A stretch of 64,000 nt of DNA from Myotis daubentonii (GCF_963259705.1 NC_081861.1:109460102-109524101); one strand, 5' to 3'; shown: positions 1 through 12,369, numbered from the stretch's first letter. The notes: a model not told the origin generated them from the letters alone. Translations and numbers: made by a program.

Positions 1-23
1 TTTGTGTGCTTTGACAGTTTTAA

Positions 24-341
24 ATGAAAATTAAGATTCAAATAAACTACCAAAATGGAGACACTCATGGTTACAAAGAACAGACTGACAGCTGTCAGAG
101 GAGAGGAGTTTGGAGGCTTGATGAGAAGGGTGAAGGGATTAAGAAAAGAAAGAAAAAGGAAGATCATGGACACAGGCAAGAGTATGGTCATTGCCAGAGG
201 GAAAGGGAAGTGGGGGGAGGTAGAAGTGGGTAAAGGGAGAATAAATGGTGATGGAAAGAGACTTAACTTGGGGTGGTGAACACACAGTACATTATACAGA
301 TGATGTATTGTAGAATTGTATATCTGAAACTTATATAAACA
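24..341 (+). mobile_element. L1 3' UTR fragment
   Basis: Purine-rich G/A block followed by a stretch running from a GATGGAAAGAGACTTAACTTGG-like segment into 'aacacacagtacattatacag'. This matches the 3' UTR of bat L1 copies; a second copy lies at 53417-53605. It ends where a Ves SINE inserted. The small ORFs here are not genes. Confidence 0.65.
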
Positions 342-355
342 AAAGTTCATTTTAT

Positions 356-629
356 TTACTTATTATTTATTTATTTATTTATTGATTGATAATTCTCACC
401 CCATAATATTTTTCTGTTGATCTTTTAGAGAAAGTGGAAGAGGGAAAGACAGAGGGAAACATCCATGTGAGAGAAACACACTGATTGGTTGCCTCCTACA
501 TGCCCCCTGACTAAGTCTCCGTCTGAGGAGGAGCCTGCAACCAAGGTGCATGCCCTTGGCTGGAATCGAACCTGAGACCCTTCAGTCCACAAGCCAATGC
601 TCTATCCAATGAGCCAAACCAGCTAGGGC
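356..629 (-). mobile_element. Ves SINE (tRNA-derived), minus strand
   Basis: On the minus strand it starts with a GCCCTAGCTGGTTTGGCTCA-type tRNA-like head containing A- and B-box remnants and ends in an AAATA-rich tail. Imperfect target duplications flank it (aaaagttcatttta on the left, aaaagattcatttta on the right). Divergent, so an older copy. Confidence 0.9.
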
Positions 630-924
630 AAAAGATTCATTTTACTCTGCTGGGGCTAGAGGTAGTGTTAAAGTTTATTTTACTAAGTAAAATAAATGGA
701 GATACACTGGCTAGAATGTGACACAAAAATAATATGTTTTTCTCCTAAGCATCTAACTCTCATGGACCATATTACTTGAGACCCTACTCAATAGAGTTGA
801 ATTTGCTTTTACATACATGCCTTGTCACAATTGTTAAACTACAATGATTCAAAAATTTGTAATCATATTACTTTTTTATCTTTATAATCTCTATGGTGAT
901 TTCTTTTTTAAAAAATGTTTGTTG

Positions 925-1146
925 GCCCTGACTGGTTTGGCTCAGTGGATAGAGTGTCGGCCTGTGGACTCAGGGGCCCCGGGTTCGATTCCGGTCAGGG
1001 GCATGTACCTTGGTTGCGGGCACATCCCCGGTGGGGAGTGTGCAGGAGGCAGCTGATCAATGTTTCTCTCTCATCGATGTTTCTAACTCTCTATCCTCCC
1101 TTCCTCTTTGTAAAAAAATCAATAAAATATATTTTTTTAAAAAAAT
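925..1146 (+). mobile_element. Ves SINE, plus strand
   Basis: Near-consensus copy: GCCCTGACTGGTTTGGCTCA head, A box (TGGCTCAGTGG), B box (GGTTCGATTCC), the GCATGTACCTTGGTTGCGGG region, the CAGGAGGCAGCTGATCAATG block and an AATAAAAT tail. The flanks share a tttgttg target-site remnant. It is a RNA polymerase III-type SINE, not a functional tRNA gene. Confidence 0.95.
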
Positions 1147-1467
1147 TTGTTGATGAGCTTATTACATATGTTCCCTTTTCCCCCATTGACCTCTACTAGC
1201 CCACCTCCACCCCAGATTTCTTTATTTAGTTGATAATGCCCACACTTTAAATTAATGAGGATTTTCCTGTCTCTTACTTTTATTTAAAGGAAAGGTGAGG
1301 TGAGATGATAATTCAGAAACAAGTAGAATAAAAGGAAACTTATTTATGTTTATGTAACACAGAAGGCACCTTTAGGTCACTGGAAACTCAAAAATTTACT
1401 TTGTTTTCCTCCTGATAAAACATAATATTTAATTAAAGTTGAATGAGGCTCTAAGAGTATATAGGAG

Positions 1468-1782
1468 TTATTCATTTTTATTGAATTTATTGGGTTCAAT
1501 TGTACAACTCAACAACACATCATCTGCACATGCATCATGTGCCCATTGCACAAAGCAAAGTATTTGTCCGTCCCCATTTATACGCCTTTTGCCTACTTCC
1601 ACCTCCTCCACCCCTCTTTCCCTCTGGCTATCACTACACTATTGTCTGTGTCTAAGTGTCCATTTTTTTGGCACAGTCTGACTCTACTCCTAAAGTATGT
1701 CAAATTACACTTTTGTCTTTCTGATTTGTGCTTACATGTGGGGCTAGCTTTCCCACTTATGAGAATTTCAAGATGTCTTTTT
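1468..1782 (-). mobile_element. L1 3' end fragment, minus strand
   Basis: Contains the typical L1 3' terminal segment in reverse (ttttattgaatttattgggtt, then a C/T-rich run). Related pieces occur at 8990-9050 and 26952-27034. Truncated at the L1 5' side. No coding capacity is retained. Confidence 0.6.
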
Positions 1783-1963
1783 GAAAAATAATTCCATATA
1801 TTTACATTTGGGGATTTATATTTAAGTTTTTAGGCCAAATCTTTATTTCAAATTTCTGTAACTCTAGATAATTTTTTACTATGCAAATAAAAATATGTGA
1901 AACTGTGATTAATAATTCATGAAACAAGTTGTTATTGTTATTGCAAATGGTTACATTCTAGAT

Positions 1964-2274
1964 CAGTGATTCTCAACCTATGGGTCGCGACCCCTTTGGG
2001 GGTAAAACGACCCTTTCACAGGGGTCGCCTAAGACCATCGGAAAACACATATATAATTACATATTGTTTTTGTGATTAATCACTATGCTTTAATTATGTT
2101 CAATTTGTAACAATGAAAATACATCCTGCATATCAGATATTTACATTACGATTCATAACAGAAGCAAAATTACAGTTATGAAGTAGCAACAAAAATAATT
2201 TTATGGTTGGGGGTCACCACAACATGAGGAACTGTATTAAAGGGTTGCAGCATTAGGAAGTTTGAGAACCACTG
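1964..2274 (+). mobile_element. SPIN non-autonomous hAT element, copy 1
   Basis: Terminal repeats CAGTGATTCTCAACC and GAGAACCACTG flank 311 bp. The interior (GGGTCGCGACCCCTTTGGGG, ACAGGGGTCGCCTAAGACCA, GGTTGGGGGTCACCACAACA) is the SPIN ('SPace INvaders') hAT sequence. The 8-bp flanks ttctagat and ttttagag match at 6 of 8 positions, consistent with a decayed hAT target duplication. Non-coding, as is usual for SPIN. Confidence 0.92.
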
Positions 2275-2282
2275 TTTTAGAG

Positions 2283-3048
2283 GCATCTTTGTGGTTTTAA
2301 TAATGGAAAAGGACAGTAGCTCCTGTGCGGTAATTTAATCTTCCTCATGAAAGGAGAGAATCACCCTTGACTCTGATGGATATTTCTGCATGGCTTTTCA
2401 TCTTCAAGTATTTGATACTAGGTTTGGTCTTGAAAGAGTAACTGACTATTTGGATTATACTCTGTTTGCATAGCTAACACAGATAAATTTCCCTTAACTT
2501 TTAGATTGTAACAACCTCTTGAAAACTGTTGAAGCCTAAATAGTTACATCTGGTATCAATAATGCTTTTAATTGCAAAAATAATAGATTGAGCCAATTTA
2601 AAATGTTATGTACAATTTGGAAAACATATCTCTGCCTTTTATCTTCAACACAATGTTAATAATACTGTGTTTATTCAAAAAGTCTAAGAGGAAAAAAAAA
2701 ACAGGCTAACTATTAAAACCCTAAAGAACAGCATACAACTTGATCTATTCTGGTACTTCTAAATGAATTTGAGCAAGCTTTAAGATATTGCTATACACAT
2801 AGCACTGAAAATAGATAAGAGACAAAAGGCAGGTAAATACATTTATATGTAAATGCCTTGTTTGTATACAGAGATACTGCTGCATAGAATTACAATTTTT
2901 TTCTGCATATACAGTACAATGTCTAAAGGATTCATAATTTTCATAAGGTACCAGAAATATATGTCACTTATTTTCCAACTGATGTACAATTTGACAAAAG
3001 TGGAAGAGTGGAATAAACAAAAATAAAACAATAATTGAATTTTCCAGT
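2283..3048. other. Unassigned intronic DNA
   Basis: AT-rich sequence without a recognised repeat, exon or long ORF. Confidence 0.5.
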
Positions 3049-3062
3049 TGTAATTCAATTTA

Positions 3063-3272
3063 ATATATTTTATTGATTTTTTACAGAAAGGAAAGGAGAG
3101 GGATAGGGAGTTAGAAACATTGATGAGAGAGAAACATCGATCAGCTGCCTCCTGCACACCCCCTACTGGGGATGTGCCCGTAGCCAAGGTACATGCCCTT
3201 GACCGGAATTGAACCCGGGACTCTTGAGTCTGCAGGCTGATGCTCCATGCACTGAGCCAAACTGGTTAGGGC
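3063..3272 (-). mobile_element. Ves SINE, minus strand
   Basis: Full-length Ves with a perfect 14-bp target duplication (tgtaattcaattta at 3049-3062 and 3273-3286). The minus strand reads from the tRNA-like head at 3272 to an AAAATATAT tail at 3063. Confidence 0.95.
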
Positions 3273-3289
3273 TGTAATTCAATTTAGAA

Positions 3290-4805
3290 TAATAGTTTAG
3301 TGCTACAGGAATTATTTCATAGGAAAAATATAACACAATTGTACTATACTTCTTGGTAGAAATGATGAAGATGGCTTCAAGTTTTATATGCACTTGACTC
3401 TCTCACTCATGCACATGTTCATAAAGAAAGTGGCCATTAAAATTTAATTAGACAATCAATTTAATCTGAAAACATGTCAACTCTGTAATATAATTATTTT
3501 GGTTTCATTTTATCTGAATTTACTAAGTGTTTTATACCAAACTGGTTCAGCAAAAAGGATCAAAATAGTTTTATATGTAGCCACAGCTCAAGTTGTATAT
3601 AACTATGGTTAGCCTCTTTTGAAAGTGTAGCATTCAAAATTAAATCATTCTAACTTGCATATAATAATAAAGAACAAGTACATAAAAGCTGAAAATCCAC
3701 AAATTTAAATTTTACTTTTTCAAAATGTTAAAAGTTGAATTGAAGAATAACTATGATTTAAATTGTCATTCGTATGTTGTTATAAAAAGAATGGAAAATA
3801 CTTAAGGAATCAACTGTCAGAGAACAGAACCTAGTCGCCACCAAGCATAGAATGCTGCTTTAAAGACATGTTCTCAAGTAATGCTAGAAAAATCATTTGC
3901 TTTCTTTTCCATGTATAAAAACCTATTTGGTTTGGATTCAGGAAATTGGGGTTGGTTCCCTGGTGAATCAATACCTCAAAATTCTACTCTCATTTATGAT
4001 TTTTGAACCACTAGACATGTCCGCAGTTTTTAACAATACCAATTTAGCCACAAAATAGATGTTGAGTGCACTTTTTTAAATTGGGGGTCATAGAGGGTTT
4101 TCCAAGGATTTAGAGTCTAGGAATCTATTTATCTTTATGCTAAGTTGTGTGCTCTTTAGATAGCCCTAACCCCAAACATTCTTCGTATTTCCCATTCTAT
4201 GCAACTTAGAACTCAAACTACACACATGTATTGAATGTAAACAGTGTATATAGGAAAATGGCAGCCTCTGAGAGGGAAAAAAGGACAATAAGTAGGAAAT
4301 ATCCTTCCTTAAATAATTTAATGTATAATTAGGGATTTAAGGCATTATCATGTGAATATTTAATTACTAATAAAATATTTAGTAAATATCATTATGAGAG
4401 ACATATTTTAGTACATGGTACAAGTTTCTTTATGCTTGGTATAAAAATTAACTCTGTATTAGAGAAGTAGAAAGTTATTATGGTCTGAGATAGTCAGGAA
4501 AAGCTTTAATGGAGGACATTAATTGGGGATGGAATTTAGAAATGTGCACAGAATGAGAAAATATTCTAGGCATGTGTGTTGAAGAAAAATTATAAAAATG
4601 AGAAAGCGTTATGAATAGTAGGTAATAGCCAGTCAAACAGGTTGATTACAGCTGAATTTTTGTAGGAAAGTATTTGTGAATGAAGCACGAAAGGTGGGGT
4701 AGAACTATGGAGGTTATTGAGGGCCTATTAGTTTGTTCATAGGGAATGAAATTAATTTGGGGCAATTTAATATAGTATTTTCTCCAAAATGTAATAGTGT
4801 AGGGA
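3290..4805. other. Unassigned intronic DNA
   Basis: About 1.5 kb of AT-rich sequence with no recognised repeat family or exon. Confidence 0.5.
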
Positions 4806-4821
4806 AACACTAAAGTTATGG

Positions 4822-6149
4822 TTACTATATCTTTTCTCACGATGTTGAGCATCATTATTCTGAACTCTGTATCAGATAAATTTGTTATCTCCATTTCATT
4901 TATCTCTTCTTCTGGAGAATTTTTTTGTTCTTTCATTTGGTAGTTGTTTCTTTGCCTCCTCATTTCAGCTGCCTGTTTGGGTTTGTGACTATGTATTAGG
5001 TAGATCTGCTACGCCTCTCAATGTCTAGTGCAGGACAGTGTCTAACACTTTTTCTGACTAATTAGATCAGGCAAAAATTCAAAGCCTCCAGAGACCGGCT
5101 CTGTCTACAGCAGAGGTTCTCAACCTGTGGGCCGCAACCCCCTTGGCGGTTGAACGCCACTTTCACAGGGGTCGCTTAAGACCATCCTGCATATCAGATA
5201 TTTACATTAGGATTCATAACAGTAGCAACATTACAGTTATGAAGTAGCAACGAAAATAATTGTATGGTTGGATCACAGCATGATGAACTGTATTGAAGGG
5301 GCCAGAAGGTTGAGAACCGCTGGTCTATAGACTGATAAAATTTTGTCCTGAATTGCCCTCAGGCAATTGTCCACAGGTGTGGCAAGAGTTTTGTTTTGTT
5401 TGTTTGTTCAACCAGGTGGGGCACTTGCTTCTGCCTGGAGGCTAATTGTTATTCTCAGTCTCTTAATGGACCTGAGCAACTCCACATGACACTATGGAGC
5501 AAGGTGTTGTCCACTAGGGTGGGTCAACTGTCTTCCTCTCCAGCAAGGTTGCCTGTATAGCAAATGTCTGCATGAGAAAGATGACCTCTACAGTGTGAGG
5601 GAATGACTCAGCACAGGAAACTGGAGTGTCTGCCTTCTGAGCTCTAACCTTAAAGCCCCATATCCTGGCTTCTGCTCACACAGCTCCAGTCCACTCTGCC
5701 CTCCCTCTGCTGGAGCACAAGGTGGTGGCTCCACAGGAAATTTCATGTGTTGGCCCTTTTAGAGGGTGCCTGAATTTTCAGCCTTCTCTTTCTGGCAGAC
5801 AGCAACTCTGCTGCTTTTCACAGCCAGATTTTATGTGGGTACCCTTCTCAGTTCTGATGCTTTCTGCTGGGGAGCCCAGCAGCTCTCAGTGGCAATGCCC
5901 CACAGCTGAAATATCACTCCGGAATTTCAGCTGCTGTCTGTGGGAGCCTGGCCAGCCCTTTCACACTTTTGCTATTCCTACCAGTCTCTATGTGGTCTCC
6001 ATTTTCTGTCCATGGTTATCAGGGTTCTCTCCAGTGAGTCTTTTGTTGATTATTCAGGAAGTTTTTCTGTATTTTAGTTGTAATTCCAGTTTGGTTCTGG
6101 GAGCATGTCCGTGAAGCATTCACTTACTCCACTGCCATTTTTAACCTCC
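4822..6149 (-). mobile_element. L1 5' UTR plus ORF1 start, 3' end missing
   Basis: Antisense L1 piece: its 5' end is at 6149 (a GCCATTTTT YY1-like site lies at 6133-6141), followed by a 5' UTR and the start of ORF1 (residues such as MKEQKNSPEEEINEMEITNL). The L1 sequence stops at 4822 shortly after the ORF1 start, with no A-tail. A 16-bp direct repeat (aacactaaagttatgg) lies at 4806-4821 and 6150-6165, so the boundaries look like real integration ends. A SPIN copy is nested inside. Confidence 0.8.
5111..5322 (+). mobile_element. SPIN hAT element, copy 2 (internally deleted)
   Basis: SPIN ends CAGAGGTTCTCAACC and GAGAACCGCTG, with 7 of 8 matching target bases (gtctacag and gtctatag). At 212 bp it lacks about 100 bp relative to the other two copies, mainly the segment after CTAAGACCATC. 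It sits inside the L1 5' fragment, so it inserted later. Confidence 0.9.
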
Positions 6150-6165
6150 AACACTAAAGTTATGG

Positions 6166-6643
6166 ACTCCAGCCAACTATCTAAGGGCAAGGTGGTTGGA
6201 ATAGGAGATATTTTAAAGATAGTATTAAGAGGACCTCTCTATAAATTAGATATAAGAGAAAAAAAATGGAGAGAAAAGTAAAAGTGATTCGGAGGGTCAA
6301 GCCTTGATAAGTGATGGTGAAAATTACATAAGAATCACAATATGAAACAATATTTGGTTGAGGCCTGTGGTTAGATTACAAGTGACATTAATAAAATGAT
6401 AATATTACTTACTCAATAGTTTCATGCCATTATAGAATATCCCAGTGAAAGTATCCAATAGGATGTGTAAAGTGCAATAATGGGATTCAGAGTAAATATA
6501 ATTGCTAAAATCATAGATTACAGTAGACTTTACTTATTTTTTTCTCTTTCGAAGAAAAACAGTATGTTACTATACCTTTTCTTTCTTCAGTATTGTATAC
6601 ATTTTTAATAGAAAGGAATGATTAATATTTATGAGAATTTTAA
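6166..6643. other. Unassigned intronic DNA
   Basis: No recognised repeat or exon. Confidence 0.5.
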
Positions 6644-6659
6644 AAGGTTCCAACATTTT

Positions 6660-6874
6660 TTTTTATATTTTTTATTGATTTCAGAGAGGAAGGGAGAGGA
6701 GAGAGAGAGATAGAAACATCAATGATGAGAGAGAATCATTGATTGGCTGCCTCCTGCATGCCCCCGACTGGGGATCGAGCCCACAACCTGGGCATATGCC
6801 CAGACCAAGAATTGAACCAGTGACCTCTTGGTTCCTAGGTCGACGCTCAACTGCTTAGCTACACCCAGCTAGGC
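6660..6874 (-). mobile_element. Ves SINE, minus strand
   Basis: Ves of a subfamily whose middle reads CCCACAACCTGGGCATATGC, with target duplication aaggttccaacatttt (6644-6659 and 6875-6890, 16 bp, perfect). Confidence 0.93.
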
Positions 6875-6907
6875 AAGGTTCCAACATTTTGACAGACATT
6901 TAACATA

Positions 6908-7882
6908 ACAGTAAAACCTCAATATAATGGACTAATTCAGGTGAAGGGTTGTCCATTATATAATAAAGTAGGTTTTCCAAATGCATATGCTAAAAAATTG
7001 ACGAATTAGTTTACCTATTTTACTTATGTAGACACATTTGTGTAATTAAAATTAAGTATGTATAAAAAGTTTAATTTCACAGAAATGTTTTCTGTATTTA
7101 TTACTGTGATTTTAAATTTATACTCAATTTGTCTAGTAAATGCATGTATTCACCACTCACTGCAAGTAAACAAATGCACAGTGCTGGGGTATGGCTTTGC
7201 GCAAGTAGGAACACTGACTGGCACATGTTAAAACTGCTGCAGAGCCCTGGCAGGTTTTTCTCAGTGGTTAGAGGGTTGGCCCACAGACGAAAGTGTCTCA
7301 GGTTCGATTCCTGGTCCAGAGCGCATACCTCAGTTGTAGGTTTGAACCCAGGCCCTGGTTGAAGCAAGAGTAAGAGGCAGCCAATCCATGTGTCTCTCAC
7401 ATCAATGTTTCTCTCTCTCTCTCTCCTCCCTCTCTTCCTCTCTATCTAAAAATCAATGGGGAAAAAATATTCTAGGCAAGGATTGAAAAAACAAACTGCT
7501 GCAGAAAGTCATGCCGTGGGACAATAGAACCAATTACTGAGTGCCATTTGGTGTGATCACATGCTAATTATTCACTGAACATTTTTTAGAAGTGGTGACT
7601 CTTAGATTTAAATATGTAGACTATAGTTTAGATATGTAATATTTATTTATGTTGAAGAAATTACTACAGTGTTTTTTCCAACATATGGCCTATTCATTAA
7701 ACTTGTTAAAATAACAGTGAATTAATAACAAAAATGAATATGCTAATTTAATGATAATCAAATCTTGGTTAAAAGAATTTTAAAATTAATAGTGTGTTAA
7801 TTTTAACACATGACATATGGACCAGAAGCCATTTAATCTGAAGTCCTTTAAATCAAGGTTTGCAAAATTGAGGGATTACTAA
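6908..7882. mobile_element. Possible old Tigger/pogo-like DNA transposon
   Basis: Candidate terminal inverted repeats: the left end starts cagtaaaacctcaatataat; the reverse complement of the right end reads agtaatccctcaattttgca. TIRs of this type are seen in mammalian Tigger elements. The interior is decayed and interrupted by a Ves SINE, and no transposase ORF survives. The assignment is tentative. Confidence 0.35.
7244..7492 (+). mobile_element. Ves SINE, plus strand
   Basis: Head GCCCTGGCAGGTTTTTCTCA, B box GGTTCGATTCC, a CT-rich body and an A-rich tail. Perfect 13-bp target duplication aaactgctgcaga ends at 7243 and recurs at 7493-7505. Confidence 0.92.
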
Positions 7883-8096
7883 ATTGAAAAAATAAAGCTA
7901 GTTGGATAAGAAGTAGTTGTTAGAGGTTTTATATTTCATAATCATACCTGTATTACTTAAAAAATAACAAGTAGGAACTTCTAGTAAATTTTGAAGAAAG
8001 ATGCAAGTTAATAAAATTGATTGTTGAAATGCATTTAAGAGAATAAACTCTGGGTTAAGCAAGGATAAAGAAGGTACCCTTTAACTTTATCTTAAA

Positions 8097-8449
8097 CTAA
8101 AGGCCCAGTGCATGACATTCGTGCACTGGGGGAGGGGGGGTCCCTCAACCCGGCTTATGCCCTTTTTCAGTCCGGGAGCCTTCGTGGAGCGGGCCTAAGC
8201 TGGCAGTAGGACATCCTTAGTGCTGGGAGATGGGAGAAGATCCTGCCACCACCACTGCACTCACTAGCCTCGCCAGCTGTCAACCTGGCTTTTAGCTGAG
8301 CAGTGCTCCCCCTGTGGGAGTGCACTGACCACCAGGGGGAAGCTCCTGCATTGAGCGTCTGCCCCTGGTGGTCAGTGCACATCATAGCAACCAGTCATTC
8401 CACTGTTTGGTCTATTTGCATACTAGTATTACCCTTTTATTATATAGGA
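8097..8449 (-). mobile_element. HeliBat-type Helitron 1, minus strand
   Basis: On the minus strand it begins TCCTATATAATAAAAGGGTA (ending at 8449) and ends with a GTGCACGAAT/ATGCAC hairpin followed by GGGCCTTTAG at 8097. The host bases are A (8096) and T (8450), the A^T insertion site of Helitrons. At 353 bp it is non-autonomous. It carries an inverted pair of CCACCAGGGG motifs. Confidence 0.93.
8329..8371. promoter_or_regulatory. Inverted CTCF-like motif pair in Helitron 1
   Basis: CCACCAGGGGGA at 8329-8340 on + and CCACCAGGGGCAG at 8359-8371 on -, within an inverted repeat (gtgcactgaccacc...ggtggtcagtgcac). The core resembles the vertebrate CTCF consensus CCACCAGGGGGC. Occupancy is inferred only. 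Confidence 0.45.
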
Positions 8450-10580
8450 TGGTAAGAGACAAAACACACACATGCATACACACATTTCTTGTACACTTAT
8501 ATGGAAAAAAAATTACCAGGACTGAATAGAAGGCAACATATAACAGTGAGGAATTTAATTTGTATTTATTCCTAAGATTTTTCAAAATATTGAAGAAGCC
8601 TAAAAACAAAAGCATATGTTACCAAATTTCAACTCAAAAATACTGAATTTAGGATTCAACTTTCTTGGCTTCTAATTTAAACCCTAATTTACTCTACCAT
8701 GAGTAATGCATAGGACATTTTCCCCTATTTTGGCTCTTTAGAACCTTGCATGAACATATACAGAACATTCAGCATGTAAAATGTTATTTTTCTTAGCTAA
8801 GTTATCATCATCAAACAATACCCTATACAGAAAGAGTTAAACTTATGTTGAAGGGAAAATATATTTAGTGCCCTCACTTTGGTAAACATAATAATATTGC
8901 CAATTGGTAGCCGATTATTCATGATCACACTAACATACAGATTACATTGCACATAAAATCATAAGAAAAAAATTACTATATTTTTATTTTATTTTTTAAT
9001 TTTTATTGAATTTATTGGGTTGACATTGCTTAATAAAATTATATAATTATATTAAAAAAACAATTCCTATGAAAAATCAAGGAAATAAAAAATGAGCTTT
9101 GATATACAAGAACTATTCTATTCTAGCTGTTAAAATTATTTAAATAAGTGCTCTGGGAAGCCATTGCCTTTATAAGGCTTTTAAGATGTTTACAGCAAAA
9201 CACTTTTCCCTGTGATTGAATTTTTTAAAGTACTAAAATATCATGGAGAAATATTTTTCCACCAATTTTATGGTTCCCTAGATGCATTTTCTACAAACCT
9301 TGTATCTGCTTGTACACACACAGTATTGCAAAAAGATACCATTCATTTCAAACAGTATATACAGCTTTGACAAGGTATACAGAATGTGCCAATGGGAATG
9401 TCATTATCTTAAGTGTAATACAGTTTTAGGGCCACTCTTTTATTAAGGTTGGACCTCAGTAATTTGTTTTTGTTTTATATTTCTATTTTATTAAGTGTTG
9501 TTGTTTTTTATATCTATGTAAAAATACCACTATTGTGTCTATACTTTTTCACTTTAGTGGGTGACATGGGGCATACTTATGAAATCAAAGCAGGGGAAGA
9601 CATAATAGCAGAAATGTTCTTTATAACATGTTTTATTCTATTGAAAAGTAAATAAGAAATTATGTGGGACTTGAAAATGCAGCCTCTATATACCTTAGGC
9701 TTTGGAAGAACTTACAAAGCTATGATGTGTCATTAATAAATTTTTACTAACCACGGAGTCCATATTTAGGTGATTGGGAGAAGATATAGCACTTATTATA
9801 AGTATACAGATAAGAACGTATCTTCTGGGAAATTTTAGCTGAGGCAATAAAGCAACATACAATCATGTCTGGTATTGTCTAGTGTCCACTATCTTTTAAT
9901 TAAAGGTAAGATAGAATCTATTGTCAGTAGCCAGGAACAGGAAGTAATTTCAATTGTGTAAAAAAAATTATGATACTTTCACATGGCAACTGAATAATGG
10001 CTGGAGGTGACAATGGACAGAGAGGCAGTGAGCAAAGTTATTTTCCCTAATTATCAACTCCGATTAGGAAAATGACAATCTCTAAGGGAAATGCTATATA
10101 CAGCTGCTGAAGGGATGGAGGCATATTATTTCAATCATCTAAAGCATAAATGAAGACAGGTACAGGCAAATGCAGAAATGGCTAACATATGCTACTAAAC
10201 TGTATATAACTTCATTGGAATCAAATGTTATAATGTCGATCCTTAAAACACTTTATCCAAGTAAGTGAATCATAAAAATAGAACAATTTCATTGAATTAG
10301 AATCTAGGACAGCAAGTTTGGGGGAATTTGGTCAAATCCAATTACAAGATTTCAGCATTGCAAGATATTAGATAATAGTACTTAATTTTTTCATTATTTC
10401 CATTTTTTCCCAATACAATGTTTCTCTGACTTGCCTCATAATATTTAACCATTCAAAGAAGTAGAAAACATTAGACAACTGCATTTAATATTAGTTGTTG
10501 ATTTTTGTTGGGTTTTGTTCAAAGTAAATCTGAAAAACTTTTTGCCCTAAAGAAATATCATTGATTATGAGTATGTATAA
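8450..10580. other. Unassigned intronic DNA with a short L1 3' remnant
   Basis: AT-rich. A 60-bp L1 3' end remnant (ttattgaatttattgggttg) lies near 8998-9050. Nothing else is recognised. Confidence 0.5.
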
Positions 10581-10592
10581 AGATAGAATCAC

Positions 10593-10795
10593 CCCTGACC
10601 GGTTTGGTTCAGTGGATAGAGCGTCGGTCTGCAGACTCAAGGGTCCTGGGTTCGATTCCGATCAAGGGCATGTACCTTGGTTGCGGGCACATCCCCAATA
10701 GGGGGTGTGCAGGAGGCAGCTGATCAATGTTTCTGGCTCTCTATCCCTCTCCCTTCCTCTTTGTAAAAAATCAATAAAATATACTTTAATAAAAA
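10593..10795 (+). mobile_element. Ves SINE, plus strand
   Basis: Near-consensus Ves (CCCTGACCGGTTTGGTTCAG head, B box GGTTCGATTCC, AATAAAATATACTTTAAT tail). Flanks aaagatagaatca and aaagataggatca differ at one base. Confidence 0.95.
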
Positions 10796-10969
10796 AAAGA
10801 TAGGATCAGACAGGGAAAGAAAAGGGGAGAAATCAGAAATAACTAATCACTGAAAGTTAAAAACTGAGAAGGTATCTGTGCCGTTCTGATAGGTTTGGGC
10901 AGTTAGAGTAATTTAAACTACCCAAATAATATTTTCTTTCTTGTTTCAAGCTTTGAAATGATAGAGACA

Positions 10970-10970
10970 A

Positions 10971-11025
<55 letters not shown>
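10970..11025. repeat. (GA)n microsatellite
   Basis: Nearly pure AG dinucleotides over about 50 bp. Confidence 0.95.
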
Positions 11026-11028
<3 letters not shown>

Positions 11029-11029
11029 T

Positions 11030-11530
11030 AATTCTTACTTTTATGTTTAGTGAATGCATTAGATTCTTCATTCCAACTAAAGCTCTTAGGATATAGAAAA
11101 TGAAAAACAAATCCTCAAGAACTAGAGTTATTAGTAAAAGTGAAAAATATCTACAGTGCCTTTGCTTCAACATTTTTCATTCCATATGGATCCATAAATA
11201 TTTGTAACAAATAGTAGGTAAATGAATTTCACCATTAATAAAATAAGCAAATTTGAGATAGATTTTCCCTGTTTTGTTTTTTTTAAAATCTCAATAGAAA
11301 ACACACTTATCCTGAATGTGCAGTTCTCAATAGGAATAAAAATCTAACCTAAATTCAATTTAAGGATAAAAATGTTACTGATATACCATAAGCCTAAAGT
11401 CTTCTAACTACCTTGAAAATAAATTGAGAGATTTGTTACAAAATTGTAGATTTTTTTGTCTGATTATCAGGAAAACAAAATACAACACTATAAAAACCTT
11501 ACTTAATGTTTGCTACATTAACCAAGCCAC
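11030..11530. other. Unassigned intronic DNA
   Basis: No recognised repeat or exon. Confidence 0.5.
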
Positions 11531-11534
11531 GGGG

Positions 11535-11660
11535 GTAAGGGGGATGCAGGAGACAGAATTAATGTGTCTCTCTCACATCGATGTTTCTTTCTCTCACTCT
11601 TTTTATCTCCCTCATACCTCCCATCCACTCTTTCTAGAAATCAATGGAAAAAATGTCCTT
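11535..11660 (+). mobile_element. 5'-truncated Ves SINE
   Basis: Only the second half of a Ves is present (ATGCAGGAGACAGAATTAAT, CTCTCTCACATCGATGTTTC, ending AAATCAATGGAAAAAATG). The tRNA-like head is missing. Confidence 0.7.
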
Positions 11661-11664
11661 GGAT

Positions 11665-12009
11665 GACAATTTTAAATTTAAAAATGAAGAAATTTCATAG
11701 GAAAATCTTCAAATTAGTTTACATTCAATGAAATTGTCTAAAACACTGCATTCCTAGAAAGCTAGCATAACTTCAGATTCAGCCAATTTGTATTGAGGGT
11801 CTACTAAGGACAGTGATATGAGCTTCAACTTTATTTTTGTCATTTGAACCTGTCACAAACATTTTGAGGTAATTTTTCCTATTCTTCAAATAGGGACACT
11901 GAAGTTTAGAGATGTAATATCCCAAGACACAGGGATATTCAGTCCTGTTCAGACTCATCTCTTCAGGGAGAAAATATTGAAATAAGAAAATGGGTGTATC
12001 TGGTGATAA
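11665..12009. other. Unassigned intronic DNA
   Basis: No recognised repeat or exon. Confidence 0.5.
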
Positions 12010-12369
12010 CTCTTGAATGATTTTTTTTATGTGTTGTTGTTTTATAATTATTATTATTAGTTAAGGTATTACAAATGTGTCCTCATCCCCCCCCATTAAC
12101 CCCAACCTCCCCCACCCCTGCCCCGCACACTAATGCTCCCATCCCCCTGTTGTCCATGTCCATTGGTTTGGCTTATATACATGTATACAAGTCCTTCGGT
12201 TGATCTCTTCCCCTTACCCCCGCCCTCCCCTACTTTCCTTCTGGGGATTGATAGCCTGATTGCTGTTTCTCAGTCTTTGGGTCTGTCCCTTTTCATCAGT
12301 CTATGTTGTTCTCTATAATCCACAAATGAGTGAGATCATGTGGTATTTATCTTTCTGTGACTGGCTTAT

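Noticed and set aside
925..1010. tRNA gene
   Set aside because: A and B boxes are present, but the sequence is the head of a Ves SINE; no cloverleaf with a proper acceptor stem, and many copies recur in the window.
5722..6114. 130-residue plus-strand ORF
   Set aside because: It lies antisense in an L1 5' UTR fragment; no domain or splice support.
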